The position numbers and the translations under genes are program-made. From positions 2,604,001 to 2,668,000 of the forward strand of contig NC_014734.1 of assembly GCF_000183135.1 (NCBI RefSeq): DNA of 64,000 bases. Reading direction: 5' to 3'. Below are positions 33,429 to 44,600 of this stretch, in pieces. How positions within the stretch are numbered: the stretch's first letter is position 1; the number at the start of each line of letters is the position of its first letter. The stretch is from Paludibacter propionicigenes WB4 (lineage in GTDB: Bacteria > Bacteroidota > Bacteroidia > Bacteroidales > Paludibacteraceae). Under the pieces are notes generated by a model that ran no database searches, had not been told where the DNA came from, and saw only the letters and a program-made list of their open reading frames with translations.

Positions 33429-36400
33429 ATGGAAGCGTTGAAAGAAACTATACTCATTATTGAGGATGATGCGGGTTTAGTTGAATTGCTGAATGAGAGG
33501 ATACAAGAGCAGGGATTTCAGACAGCTAATGTAAATTCGGCTAGGGAGGCATTTGATTGGATTAAAAATCAAACACCCTCATTGATTCTTCTTGATTACA
33601 GCTTGCCCGATAAGAATGGTAAAGAATTCATTGCTGATTTAATGTCTGAATATCAGATGATACCGCCTTTTATATTGGCTACCGGGCAAGGAGACGAAAG
33701 AATTGCTGTTGAAATGATGAAGCTTGGTGCGCGAGATTATATAGTGAAAGATGCTAACTTTTTGGACTTAATACCGATAGTAATTACACGGGTTTGTAAA
33801 GAAGTACAAAATGAATTAAAGATACGACAAATAGAACTGGCTTTAATAGAATCCAATCAGTTCAATAAACAAATTGTAGCCAGTGCTCAGGAAGGAATTG
33901 TAGTTTATGACAAAGACCTGAAGTTTCAGACATGGAATCCATTCATGGAAGAACTTACCGGAATTCCTGCCTCGGATGTTATCGGCGAACATGTTTCAAA
34001 ATTCAGCCCTTTATTGGAGGATGTAGGCATTTTGGAGAATATAATGAAAGCACTTCGGGGTATTGTCGGTCCGGAGATTGAGTTTTTTCACTATTATCCA
34101 GCTTCGGGAAAAGCTGTCTGGCTTTCCGATTCAATATCGGTACTGAGAAATACAGATGATGAGATTATTGGTGTAATATCTACGATTCATGATATAACCG
34201 AGCGAAAAAAAGCTGAAGAAGAAATTATTAAACTAAGTAAACATTATCAGGCTATAATAGAAAATGCACCTGATGGTTTTGTGCTGCTCAATTCAGAAGG
34301 GCAATTTAAATATTTCAGTCCATCTGCTCTGAAGATGTTTGGCTATAGCCTTACAGATGAATTAGTCGCAATACCGGATGAATTAACGCATCCTGATGAT
34401 TTACCCTTTGTTTTGAGTACGTTGGATGAGTTATTCAAAAATCCTGGTTTAACACCCACGATTGTATATCGGTTTAAACACAAGAATGGCACTTGGATAT
34501 GGATTGAAAGTACATTTAGCAATTTGTTGAATGATCCTGCAGTTGAAGCATTGGTCATAAACTTTAGAGATGTAACTGAACGTAAAAATGCTGAAGTAGC
34601 TCTCAGAGAAAGCGAGAATAAATTTCGCTCAATAACAGAACAAACTACCGATTTGATAGCAATAACTGATGTTGATGGCGTTGTGCAGTACGTCTCACCG
34701 TCGAGTAAGTCTATTTTTGGATTTGAGACCGAAGAGATGGTTGGTCATAATTTTGTTGAATTTCTTGATGATTCTTCTATCGAAAAGGCAATGTCCTCAT
34801 TTAAAGATACTGTCAATCTGAATATAAGAGTTGTTGATTTAGAGTTGACGATGAGGAGAAAAGATGGTTCACTTTTTATAGGAGAACTAAACGGAACTGC
34901 TTTCGAACAAGGTTCACAAAAAGGGTCGTTGGTTATTATCAGAGATATTACAGAACGGACTATAAGTCGTGAGGATTTTATAGACCTTTTTGATAATGCA
35001 CCAATCGGTTACCATGAAGTTGACACGGAGGGTCGCATTGTACGTGTTAATAGAACGGAGTTGAATATGTTGGGTTACACGGCTGAAGAACAAATTGGAC
35101 TATATGTATGGAAAAATGCAGTAGATGAACAAAGATCAATCAAATCGACTCTAGATAAACTTAATGGGCGATCTAATTCTGTCACTCCATTTGAAAGGGA
35201 TATTCGACGAAAAGATGGCTCAACTATCACTGTATCAATTCAAGACAAGGTTTTACGGGATGACTTAGGCAATATAACAGGAATCAGATCTACCATTCAG
35301 GATATAACTGAGAGGAAACAAGCCGAAGAAGCTATTATTCAGGCTAAACAAAGCTATTTCGATATTTTTAATTCAGTTTCGGAGGCTATTTATGTAATAG
35401 ATGAAACCGGCTGTTTTATCGAAGTGAATAAGGGTGCAGAAAGGATGTATCAGCGGTCAAGAGAGGAACTCATAGGGCTTACTCCGGAATCGGTTTCAGC
35501 TCCGGGATTAAATAACATCGAAAATGTGCAAAAAATAATACAACGATCTTTCGAAACAGGTACACCTGCTAATTTAGATTTTTGGGGCGTACGTAAAAAC
35601 GGAGAAGTTTTTTTGAAAGAAGTGTTTGTAAATAAAGGAAAGTACTTTGATAAGGAGGTATTGTTGGCTACTGCGCGTGATGTTACTGATCGTAAGTTGA
35701 TGGAAAATGACCTCCGTGAGAGTGAGGAGAAATACCGTTATTTGTTTGATAACAATCCCCAGCCGATGTACATTTGTGACATGGAAACACTATATTTTTT
35801 GGAGGTAAACCAATCACTAATTGATAGTTATGGATATTCAAGAGAAGAATTTCTTAGGATGAAAATTACAGATATTCGTCCACCGGAAGATATTCCGGAA
35901 CTTTTAATTGATGTTCGGGCTGATGAGAAGAAGCATAAACTTGCCGGAGAATGGAGGCATATAAAAAAGGATGGAAGCATAATAAATGTAGACATAACTA
36001 CTGTTTCCATTATCTCCAATGGAAGAAAGGCAAGACATGTTCTTGTTCAGGACATTACACTTCGGAAAAAGGCTGAAGAAGAATTAAAGAACTCGTTTTC
36101 GCTACTGAATGCAACGCTTGAATCGACAGCCGATGGAATTATGGTGGTTGATTTAAAGGGTACACCTATCATCTTCAATAAGAAATTTATCGAAATGTGG
36201 AATGTTCCGACGAGTGTTATTGCAGCCAAGAGTGGTCGTCAGTTTTTGGAATATATTGCGGATCAAATTGTTGAATCCGATGAATTTGCTTCAAATGTCA
36301 AGTATTTGTATAATAATCACTTAGCAACAAGCGTAGACACTGTTTTTCTGAAAGATGGCCGTATTTTTGAGCGTTATTCAATTCCGCAACGTATCGAAAG

Positions 36401-37721
36401 TTCAATTGTTGGGCGGGTATGGTCTTTCCGCGATATAACTGAAAATAAGCGTGCAGAAGAAGCTCTTCGAGTGAGCGAAGAAAAATTCAGATCTATTACA
36501 GAGCAAATCTCCGATTATATTTCTATTTGCGACTTGACGGGAGTTATTCAGTATGCATCTCCAGCTTCAAAAACGATATTCCAATTTGAACCTGATGAAA
36601 TGCAGGGACATCATTTTTTAGAATTTATTGTAGAAGAATCTTTGCCTATGGCTTACGAAGTATTCAATAAAGGAATTGATCAAAAACTAAAAGCTATTGA
36701 TGTAGAACTTGAATTGAAACGCAAAGATGGCTCTACTTTCTTTGCCGAACTAAATGGAACAAGTGTGGTTTTTGGTAACGAAAACAGAATCTTGGTTATT
36801 ATTCACGACATTACACACAGAAAGAAAGTTGAAAATGCGTTACGGGAGAGTGAGGATAAATACAGGACAATGATTGAATATTCAAATGACTTGATCTGGG
36901 CACTGGACAGTAAAGGTAATTTTACTTTTTTGAATAGAATGGCCATAAATACTGCTGAAATTAATTCTGATGAGTGGATTGGAAAATCTTTTGACTCTTT
37001 TGTTCTCTCTGAAGATTTGGCAATGCTGACTGATGTATTTCAAAGAACGATGGCAGGAGAAAACTGCACCTATGAATTACGTTTTAAAAAATCAGAAACT
37101 ACGTTATTGACTATTTCTGTCAACACTTCTCCTATTTACAATAATGGAAAAATTGAAGGAGTGGTGAGTTTTGGACGAGATATAACAGAACGAAAAAAAG
37201 CCGAGGAAGCATTGCGAGCAAGCGAGGAGCTTTATCGAAATTTAGTTCTGCGAATTCCTGATGGAGTTTATAAAAGTACTAGTGCTGGTAAGTTTGTAGA
37301 TGTGAACCCCGCTATGATTCAGATGCTTGGATATGATAGTAAGGAAGAACTGATGGCTATTGATATTAAAACTCAACTGTATTTCAATCAGGCTGACAGA
37401 GAAAGTCTGACTTTAGATGAGTTTCACAAAGAAACAAGTGTATTTCAATTGAAAAAGAAAGACGGAACTGCGATTTGGATTGAAGACCATGGTTGGTATA
37501 ACGTTGATGAAAGCGGTAATGTTTTATTTCATGAGGGTGTTTTACGTGATATCACCGAACGAAAAATTAGCGAACTTGCTTTGCAAGAGAAGATGGATGA
37601 ATTATTGAGATTCCATAATCTAACAATAGACCGTGAAATGATGATGATTGAATTAAAACGAGAGGTTAATAGAATGTTAGTTAACTCCGGTCAGCAACCC
37701 AAATATAAAATTGTTGAATGA
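33429..37721 (+). CDS. Receiver protein with ten PAS domains and no kinase domain
   Basis: A 1430-residue soluble protein. Receiver domain at 1-~125 (IIEDDAG, Asp56 in LLDYSLPDKNG, and DYIVKD, where the usual Lys is kept). Then about ten PAS domains of roughly 125 residues joined by DITERKKAEE-type linkers, from about residue 149 to 1385. PAS 3 and PAS 8 are close relatives (both RSITEQ, then GVxQYxSPxSK). The C-terminus is a charged helix (MDELLRFHNLTIDREMMMIELKREVN), a pattern seen as a linker in PAS proteins. There is no HisKA, HATPase, GGDEF, EAL or HTH. Its output is therefore unknown; it overlaps the cheR gene by four bases, so an output through that methyltransferase is possible. Confidence 0.9.
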   Translation: MEALKETILIIEDDAGLVELLNERIQEQGFQTANVNSAREAFDWIKNQTPSLILLDYSLPDKNGKEFIADLMSEYQMIPPFILATGQGDERIAVEMMKLGARDYIVKDANFLDLIPIVITRVCKEVQNELKIRQIELALIESNQFNKQIVASAQEGIVVYDKDLKFQTWNPFMEELTGIPASDVIGEHVSKFSPLLEDVGILENIMKALRGIVGPEIEFFHYYPASGKAVWLSDSISVLRNTDDEIIGVISTIHDITERKKAEEEIIKLSKHYQAIIENAPDGFVLLNSEGQFKYFSPSALKMFGYSLTDELVAIPDELTHPDDLPFVLSTLDELFKNPGLTPTIVYRFKHKNGTWIWIESTFSNLLNDPAVEALVINFRDVTERKNAEVALRESENKFRSITEQTTDLIAITDVDGVVQYVSPSSKSIFGFETEEMVGHNFVEFLDDSSIEKAMSSFKDTVNLNIRVVDLELTMRRKDGSLFIGELNGTAFEQGSQKGSLVIIRDITERTISREDFIDLFDNAPIGYHEVDTEGRIVRVNRTELNMLGYTAEEQIGLYVWKNAVDEQRSIKSTLDKLNGRSNSVTPFERDIRRKDGSTITVSIQDKVLRDDLGNITGIRSTIQDITERKQAEEAIIQAKQSYFDIFNSVSEAIYVIDETGCFIEVNKGAERMYQRSREELIGLTPESVSAPGLNNIENVQKIIQRSFETGTPANLDFWGVRKNGEVFLKEVFVNKGKYFDKEVLLATARDVTDRKLMENDLRESEEKYRYLFDNNPQPMYICDMETLYFLEVNQSLIDSYGYSREEFLRMKITDIRPPEDIPELLIDVRADEKKHKLAGEWRHIKKDGSIINVDITTVSIISNGRKARHVLVQDITLRKKAEEELKNSFSLLNATLESTADGIMVVDLKGTPIIFNKKFIEMWNVPTSVIAAKSGRQFLEYIADQIVESDEFASNVKYLYNNHLATSVDTVFLKDGRIFERYSIPQRIESSIVGRVWSFRDITENKRAEEALRVSEEKFRSITEQISDYISICDLTGVIQYASPASKTIFQFEPDEMQGHHFLEFIVEESLPMAYEVFNKGIDQKLKAIDVELELKRKDGSTFFAELNGTSVVFGNENRILVIIHDITHRKKVENALRESEDKYRTMIEYSNDLIWALDSKGNFTFLNRMAINTAEINSDEWIGKSFDSFVLSEDLAMLTDVFQRTMAGENCTYELRFKKSETTLLTISVNTSPIYNNGKIEGVVSFGRDITERKKAEEALRASEELYRNLVLRIPDGVYKSTSAGKFVDVNPAMIQMLGYDSKEELMAIDIKTQLYFNQADRESLTLDEFHKETSVFQLKKKDGTAIWIEDHGWYNVDESGNVLFHEGVLRDITERKISELALQEKMDELLRFHNLTIDREMMMIELKREVNRMLVNSGQQPKYKIVE

Positions 37722-38536
37722 AAAAAATGAATATTCCAATATCAGAATTGCTGCTGGAAAGACACGGAGTTGATATCTCTAAATATGATGCCGGATTTCT
37801 GAATAAATCGATTCAAAAAAGAAAGATCGAGACTCTATGTGATTCTGATAATTCTTATTTTGATTTAGTTAGACAGGATAAGAGTGAAAGTAAACATTTT
37901 ATCAGTTCTTTATCTGTTAGTTATAGCGAATTTTTTCGAAATTCCCTGTCGTTCTCTGTGTTAGAAAAAATTATAATTCCATCTATTATGTTGGATAGAG
38001 TTCGAATAAAAAGAAAAGAAATTAGAATCTGGTCGGCTGCTTGTGCAGCCGGACAAGAAACTTACAGTTTGGCAATACTTCTAAAAGAGTTTTCTCAAGC
38101 AATAGGAGAGAAAATTAATTTCCGTATTTTTGCCACTGACCAATCTGAATTACAGATTAAAGAAGCCAAAGCCGGAATTTATACAGAGTCTACATTGAAC
38201 AACGTAACATTGAGAAGACACAAGAACTGGTTCAGCAAGATTGGCGATAATTATAAGATAAATGAGGATTTAAAAGAGAATATTGATTTCTCTGTTTTTG
38301 ATTTATTAAGTGATTATCACACGTCTCCTCCTTCAAGTATTTTTGGAGAGTTTGACTTAGTCATTTGTGCTAATCTTCTTTTTTATTATCAGCCTGCTTT
38401 CAGGTCAAAGATAATCAATAAAGCCAGTCATTGTCTTTCATCTAATGGGTTTATATTGACCAGTGAAACAGAGAGAGAATTTCTTTTAAGTGCCGGTTTT
38501 CAGGAGGTTTATCCTCAGTCGGCTATTTTCAAATGA
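37718..38536 (+). CDS. CheR-type protein-glutamate methyltransferase
   Basis: A 272-residue protein with an N-terminal all-helical CheR domain (LLLERHGVDISKYDAGFLNKSIQKRK) and a SAM-binding domain (IRIWSAACAAGQETYSLAILLKEF; FRIFATDQSELQIKEAKAGIYTE; then FDLVICANLLFYYQ, where most CheR proteins have CRNVLIYF). It should methylate glutamates on a sensor protein using SAM, but no chemoreceptor or CheB esterase is in the window. The start overlaps the ten-PAS gene stop by four bases (ATGA), so the two are translated together. Alternative: an enzyme modifying a PAS protein or the membrane kinase next to it. Confidence 0.9.
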   Translation: MKKMNIPISELLLERHGVDISKYDAGFLNKSIQKRKIETLCDSDNSYFDLVRQDKSESKHFISSLSVSYSEFFRNSLSFSVLEKIIIPSIMLDRVRIKRKEIRIWSAACAAGQETYSLAILLKEFSQAIGEKINFRIFATDQSELQIKEAKAGIYTESTLNNVTLRRHKNWFSKIGDNYKINEDLKENIDFSVFDLLSDYHTSPPSSIFGEFDLVICANLLFYYQPAFRSKIINKASHCLSSNGFILTSETEREFLLSAGFQEVYPQSAIFK

Positions 38537-38633
38537 TATTATGTAGTATTAACTTGTAGATAGACTAAACAGAACATTAAAATAGTATTCAGACCATTTG
38601 TTGGTTGCTATATTTTACAAGAAAGAAATTAAC

Positions 38634-41600
38634 ATGAAAATAAAAGATTTAAAAATAGGAACTCAGCTTGTACTTGGCTTTGGAGCAATGGTTTTGTTTG
38701 TTATCATCCTCGGAATTGTATCCAATATTCAGGCTGATAAAATACATGTGCAAACTGAAGAACTATATAACCATCCGTTGCAACTAGGGAGAGTCGTAAA
38801 CAATATAAAAATTGATATCTTCAACATGAGATTGGGAACAAGAGATTTAATGCTTGCTGTTTCTGATGAGGAAAAACAGGCGGCCATCCAATCAATTGAA
38901 CTAGCTTCTGCCGATATGCAGACTCAATTTAATACTCTTAGCCAGAAATACTCCGGACCGCGTTCAGATATAGATTTGGCTTATAAAGCCATGATAAATT
39001 GGAAAACAACGCGTGATATAAATACGAAATTAGCCCTAGCCGGTAAACTAGACGAAGTTAAAAAAAATGTTGCTCCAGATGGAATCGTAGGAAAATACAG
39101 AACAGAATTTATGTCCCGAATTCAGGTGATTGATAATTATGAGAGTAGAATGAGTAAAACTTTTTATGCTAATTCCAATAAAATAAAAGACTCATTAAAC
39201 TGGGGGTTATTCATATTGATTATTTTGATTCTGATTTTCTCCGGAATTATTATTTTTCTGCTTCTAGTAAATGTAAAAGTTCCAATAAAAAAATTGACTC
39301 ATATTGTCGAAGCATTTCAATCTGGAAATATGAGTATTCGGAGTCATTATGACTCCCAAAATGAAATAGGTGTTTTATCGAAGGCGTTCAATTCGATGTT
39401 ACAGAGTATACAAACGAATGAAGAATTAACTCATAAAACAGCTGAACTTTCGCAGATAATGTTGCTTGAAGAAGATCCGGGCAGATTCTTTGCAACTGTG
39501 TTACCAACACTGGCAGAGCAAACCAATTCTCAAATGGCGGCTATTTATCTACTATCTGAAGATAAAAAACGTTTCGAGCATCTGTCTTCATTCGGCATGT
39601 CCGACACATCAAAACTTACCTTTGATATTGCAAGCCTGGAGGGTGAATTCGGATCGGTATTATCTACCAGAAAAGTCAAAACCATTAAGCGCATTCCTAA
39701 GGATACGCGTTTTCTGTTCCACACAGTAAGTGGTAAGATTGTTCCGAGAGAAATTATTTCCATCCCCATTATATCCGGAAAAGAAGTGATTGCTATTATT
39801 TCATTAGCTAGTGTTAGAACCTATAGCACACAATCGGCATTGCTGATTGAAAATATACTTGATACGTTGACCGCCCGTATAGAAGGCGTACTGTCTTATC
39901 AGCGAATTCAAAATTTTTCGAAAACCCTTGAATTTCAAAACCGTGAGCTCGAAGCGCAAAAGACCGAGATGGAGGCTCAATCGAGCGAATTGGCTGAGCA
40001 AAACAGAGAGTTGGAGATGCAGAAAATACAATTACATGAGGCGAGTAGGCTCAAAACGAATTTCTTGTCGAATATGAGTCATGAATTACGAACTCCGCTT
40101 AATTCAGTTATTGCGCTATCAGGAGTTTTAAGCCGTAGATTGAACGAAAAAATTCCGGCGGATGAGTTAAGTTATCTCGAAGTTATTGAGCGAAATGGTA
40201 AGCATCTTCTGTCATTGATTAATGATATTTTGGACATTTCGCGCATTGAATCAGGAAGAGAAGAGGTGGATGTTTCAAAGTTTATTGTTGAAGAACTTGT
40301 TACTGACATTGTGTCAATTATTAAGCCGCAAGCTCAACAGAAAAATATTGATCTAATAAAAGCAACAATTTCTAAAGATATTGTGATAACCAGCGATATA
40401 GATAAATGTCGGCATATTCTCCAAAATTTAGTAGGAAATGCTGTTAAATTTACAGAGAAAGGGAGTGTGTCAATCGATGTTGTAAAAACTCAGAATGCAA
40501 TCGAGATATCAGTTACTGATACTGGCATTGGTATAGCCGAAAGCAATATTGACCATATTTTTGATGAATTCAGACAGGCTGATGGGGGTACATCGCGCAA
40601 ATTTGGTGGTACGGGCTTAGGGCTGGCAATAGCAAAAAAATATGCTAACTTACTGGGCGGAACAGTGACGGTTAAGAGCATACTAGGCGAAGGTTCAACT
40701 TTCACACTTTCGTTGCCAGAGAATTATTCGGTAGAAAACAGAATTGTTGAAACCCCACGATTTGAAACGAGCTTTAAGAATGTGACTCCTAAGTTTCCAC
40801 CGGCTAACAATTCGCCAAAAACAATTTTGTTGGTAGAAGACAGTGAACCGGCAATTATACAGATCAAAGATTTTTTGGAAGAAAGCGGTTACAATATACT
40901 CACTGCCACCGGGGGAAGCGAGGCGTTGGATATTATTTCGCACACTATACCGGACGCTATGATTTTAGATTTAATGATGCCAGAGGTCGATGGCTTTGAA
41001 GTGCTTAAAACCCTTCGTGAAGCTGAGCCAACAGCACATATTCCGGTGCTGATCCTTACGGCAAAGCATATCACGAAAGAAGATCTCAAATTTTTGAAAA
41101 AAAATAATATACATCAGCTTATTCAAAAAGGAGATGTTAACCGCAATGAGCTGCTTAGCTCTGTGGCTGGTATGTTGCATTTGGAAGAAGAGAAAAAAAT
41201 CAGCAGAGTAATTCCACTCCTGCCAACAGAGGGTCAAGCATCGGTTTTGATTGTTGAAGATAATCAGGATAATATGACTACAGTAAAGGCAATAATAGGA
41301 GAAAAGTTTAAAATTTTTGAGGCTGTGGATGGAATTCAGGGTGTAATTATGGCACAGAAACATATTCCTGATTTTATTCTAATGGATATAGCATTACCCG
41401 GTGTAGATGGAATTGAAGCTTTCAAAGCAATTCGGAACGATGGCAAGCTGTCACACATTCCTATTATAGCTCTTACTGCCAGTGCAATGACATCCGACAG
41501 AGAAACGATTTTGGCGTATGGTTTTGATGCTTATCTGTCTAAACCTATTGATGAAAAAGTCTTTTTTAAAACGATAAATAAAGTACTTTATGGAAAGTGA
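38634..41600 (+). CDS. Membrane hybrid histidine kinase with two C-terminal receiver domains
   Basis: A 988-residue kinase. It begins like a chemoreceptor (MKIKDLKIGTQLVLGFG), with two membrane helices (about 11-31 and 190-212) around a four-helix-bundle-like periplasmic part; HAMP at ~213-265; GAF at ~285-435; a Glu/Gln-rich coiled coil (about 440-480); HisKA with His483 (MSHELRTPLNSV); HATPase (GNAVKFTEKGS, DTGIGI, GTGLGLAIAKKYANLLGG); and two receivers with phospho-sites in LDLMMPEVDG (about 778) and MDIALPGVDG (about 919). The open frame starts at 38598, but the ATG at 38634 begins the standard N-terminus. It overlaps the next gene by 11 bases. Its receptor-like ectodomain could be a substrate for the upstream CheR. 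Confidence 0.93.
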   Translation: MKIKDLKIGTQLVLGFGAMVLFVIILGIVSNIQADKIHVQTEELYNHPLQLGRVVNNIKIDIFNMRLGTRDLMLAVSDEEKQAAIQSIELASADMQTQFNTLSQKYSGPRSDIDLAYKAMINWKTTRDINTKLALAGKLDEVKKNVAPDGIVGKYRTEFMSRIQVIDNYESRMSKTFYANSNKIKDSLNWGLFILIILILIFSGIIIFLLLVNVKVPIKKLTHIVEAFQSGNMSIRSHYDSQNEIGVLSKAFNSMLQSIQTNEELTHKTAELSQIMLLEEDPGRFFATVLPTLAEQTNSQMAAIYLLSEDKKRFEHLSSFGMSDTSKLTFDIASLEGEFGSVLSTRKVKTIKRIPKDTRFLFHTVSGKIVPREIISIPIISGKEVIAIISLASVRTYSTQSALLIENILDTLTARIEGVLSYQRIQNFSKTLEFQNRELEAQKTEMEAQSSELAEQNRELEMQKIQLHEASRLKTNFLSNMSHELRTPLNSVIALSGVLSRRLNEKIPADELSYLEVIERNGKHLLSLINDILDISRIESGREEVDVSKFIVEELVTDIVSIIKPQAQQKNIDLIKATISKDIVITSDIDKCRHILQNLVGNAVKFTEKGSVSIDVVKTQNAIEISVTDTGIGIAESNIDHIFDEFRQADGGTSRKFGGTGLGLAIAKKYANLLGGTVTVKSILGEGSTFTLSLPENYSVENRIVETPRFETSFKNVTPKFPPANNSPKTILLVEDSEPAIIQIKDFLEESGYNILTATGGSEALDIISHTIPDAMILDLMMPEVDGFEVLKTLREAEPTAHIPVLILTAKHITKEDLKFLKKNNIHQLIQKGDVNRNELLSSVAGMLHLEEEKKISRVIPLLPTEGQASVLIVEDNQDNMTTVKAIIGEKFKIFEAVDGIQGVIMAQKHIPDFILMDIALPGVDGIEAFKAIRNDGKLSHIPIIALTASAMTSDRETILAYGFDAYLSKPIDEKVFFKTINKVLYGK

Positions 41601-44600
41601 TCAGATAAAAATTCTTGCCATTGATGATAACTTGGATAATTTAATTATTATTCAGGCACTTGTTCTTGAATCGTTTCCCTATGCAAGAGTTATAAAGGCA
41701 TTAAGCGGCAATGAAGGTCTTCTGTTAGCTTCTAAAGAGGATCCCGATGTGATTTTGCTTGATATAGTGATGCCGGATATGGATGGCTTTGAAGTTTGTC
41801 GACAGTTAAAAGAAAATGAACGGTTACGTGATATTCCCGTCGTTTTTGTCACGGCGCTCAAAGGAGATAAAGAAAGTAGAATTAAAGGACTCGAAGTTGG
41901 TGGTGAGGCTTTTCTGGCCAAGCCTATTGACCAAAGCGAACTTATTGCCCAAATAAGGGCTATGTTGAAAATAAAGATAGGGAATATTCAAAGACGCGAT
42001 GAGAATATACGTCTGGCTGCCCTAGTGGAGGCTCGCACGCTTGAGTTAAAGAAAACACACAGCGCCACCTTAAACCTACTGGAAGATTTAAAAAATGAAA
42101 ATGAAGCAAGGAAAAAAACCGAGGAGGCTTTACGTGCAAGCGAAGAATTGTATCGATCGGTAATTAATGCATCACCGGATAACATTACTGTAGCCGACTT
42201 ACAGGGTAATATACTTATGGTTTCACCGAGAGGATTGGAGTTGTTTGGTTATAAAAACAGTGAAGAAATAATTGGAAAAAATATAGAACAATTTCTTGTT
42301 TCATCAGAAGTTCAAAGGGCTAGAAATAATGTTGAATCTATGTTTCGGGGAGTTTTTAAAGGACCCGAAGAATATCAGATTTACAGAAGAGACAAAACTA
42401 TTTTAAATACAGAAATTAATGCAGAATTTGTTCGTGATGCTGATGGTAATCCCAGCAGATTGGTATTTGCTATCCGCGACAATACTGAACGAAAACTAGC
42501 TCAGGAAGCTCTTCGTGAAAGCGAAGAAAAATTCCGTGATATGGCCAACCTTTTACCACAGGTGGTATTTGAGATGGATGTGAACGGAATTATTACCTAC
42601 GTGAATGAGCAGGCTTACACAATATTCAAATACGAGAATGGAACGTTAATAGGCAAGGACTCGCTTGATTTACATATTCCAGCAGAACGAAAAAGAGCAA
42701 CCGGTATTGTTCAAAAAGCACTTTTAGGAAAACGAGTTGAAGATAATGAGTTTCGGTTAGTAGCCAAAGATGGTTCTATCTTCTCAGCTTTGATTTATTC
42801 AAATGCCATTGTTAAAGATGGACGTAATGTAGGAGCCAGAGGTATAATTATTGATATTACGGAGCAAAAGAAAGCGGAAGAAAGACTACGTGAAAGTGAA
42901 GAAAAATTCCGCGAAATGGCAAATATGTTGCCTCAAATTGTATTTGAATCGGACGTGCACGGAAACCTGACTTACGTAAACAAACATGGGTTCACGATAT
43001 GTGGATACAACGAAGAAGAGGGTCTGGAACTGTTGGGTACAAACGGCTTGGATTTCATTAAATACTCAGATCGCGAAGTTGCACAGGGTGTTTTACGTGA
43101 CAGGATAGCCGGCAAGCCGATTGATAGCAACTTGTACTATGTAAAGAAGAAAGATGAAACGACTTTTCCAGCACTGATATATTCAAATCCTATTTATAAA
43201 GACAATAAATCAGTTGGTTTAAGAGGACTTATTGTAGATATTACTGAACAAAAGCAAGTTGAGAAGAAGCTGAATTATGTTACGCGATTGTATGCTTTTC
43301 TGAGCCAGATAAATCAGGAAATTATTCGCTCTAAGAATATTGATGAGTTATTTGAAATAATATGCAAATTGGCTGTTCAGTTTGGACAATTCCGCATGTG
43401 TTGGGTGGGAATTTATGATGAGGCAACAGGTATGCTAAATCCGATTGCTTCTTCAGGAGATGATGATAGATACTTAGAAAGTCTAAAAATCTATCCGATG
43501 GGAGAAAATGGAAATGGCCCTACAGGTACTGCATTTAGAGAAGAAAGGATGATATTTTGCAATAACATTGCCTCAGATCCAATGATGTCTTTGTGGAAAG
43601 AAGAAGCACTTAAGCGAGGCTATCAATCATCTTTTGCTGCCCCTATTTTTCGGAAGGGAAAGGCTATTGGAACTATGACTCTCTATGCATCTGAAGTCAA
43701 TTTCTTTGACGATGAAGAGCAGAAATTATTGTTAGAAATCAGAGAAGATATTTCATATGCTATTGATGTTATCGATTCTGAAGAAGAGCGAAAGCAAGCT
43801 GAAGAAGCATTGGAAAAGAGTAGAAATGAGTTAAAAACAATTTATGATTATGCTCCGGTAATGATGTGTGTGGTAGATGAGAAAAGACAAATTCAATTTG
43901 CCAACAAAGCATTTTCTTCGTTAACGGGCGTATCAGAGGTCGATTTGATTGGAGATGTAGTAGGAGGAGTAGTAGGTTGTATTAATTCATTTGAAAGTCC
44001 TAAAGGATGTGGGCATGGTTCAAAGTGTTCGGAGTGCAGCTTACGCATGGCTATGGAGAGCACCTTTATTACGGGCGAAGGGCATCAGAATGTAGAATAT
44101 CAATCTGTTTTTAGAATAAATAACGTAGAGAAAGACGTATCACTTTTGGGCTCCACTGCTATTATCAATTATGGTAAAAGTAAAAGTTTACTCTTATGCC
44201 TGCACGATATAACTGCCAGAAAGCAAGCCGAGGATGCTTTACACAAAAGTGAAATGTTGCTTCGAACATTTATCGAAAATACACCTTTTGAGATTTGGGC
44301 AAGAGATATTAATAGCGTAGGGATTTTAGAGAATAAAAAATTAGTTGATCATTTTGGTTCCATCATTGGCAAAACCCCTAACACTGATCCGACGATTGAT
44401 GAATCACTCAGAGAGTTGTGGGAATACAATAATAAACGGGCTTTTGAAGGCGAAATGATTGATGAGGAGTACACATTTTTCTGGAATAACGAAGAACATG
44501 TTTTTCAGCAAATCATATTCCCGATTAATATAAACTCGAAATTAATCGGAATAGCCGGATTTAATATTGATATTACAGACAGAAAAAGGATAGAAAAGGA

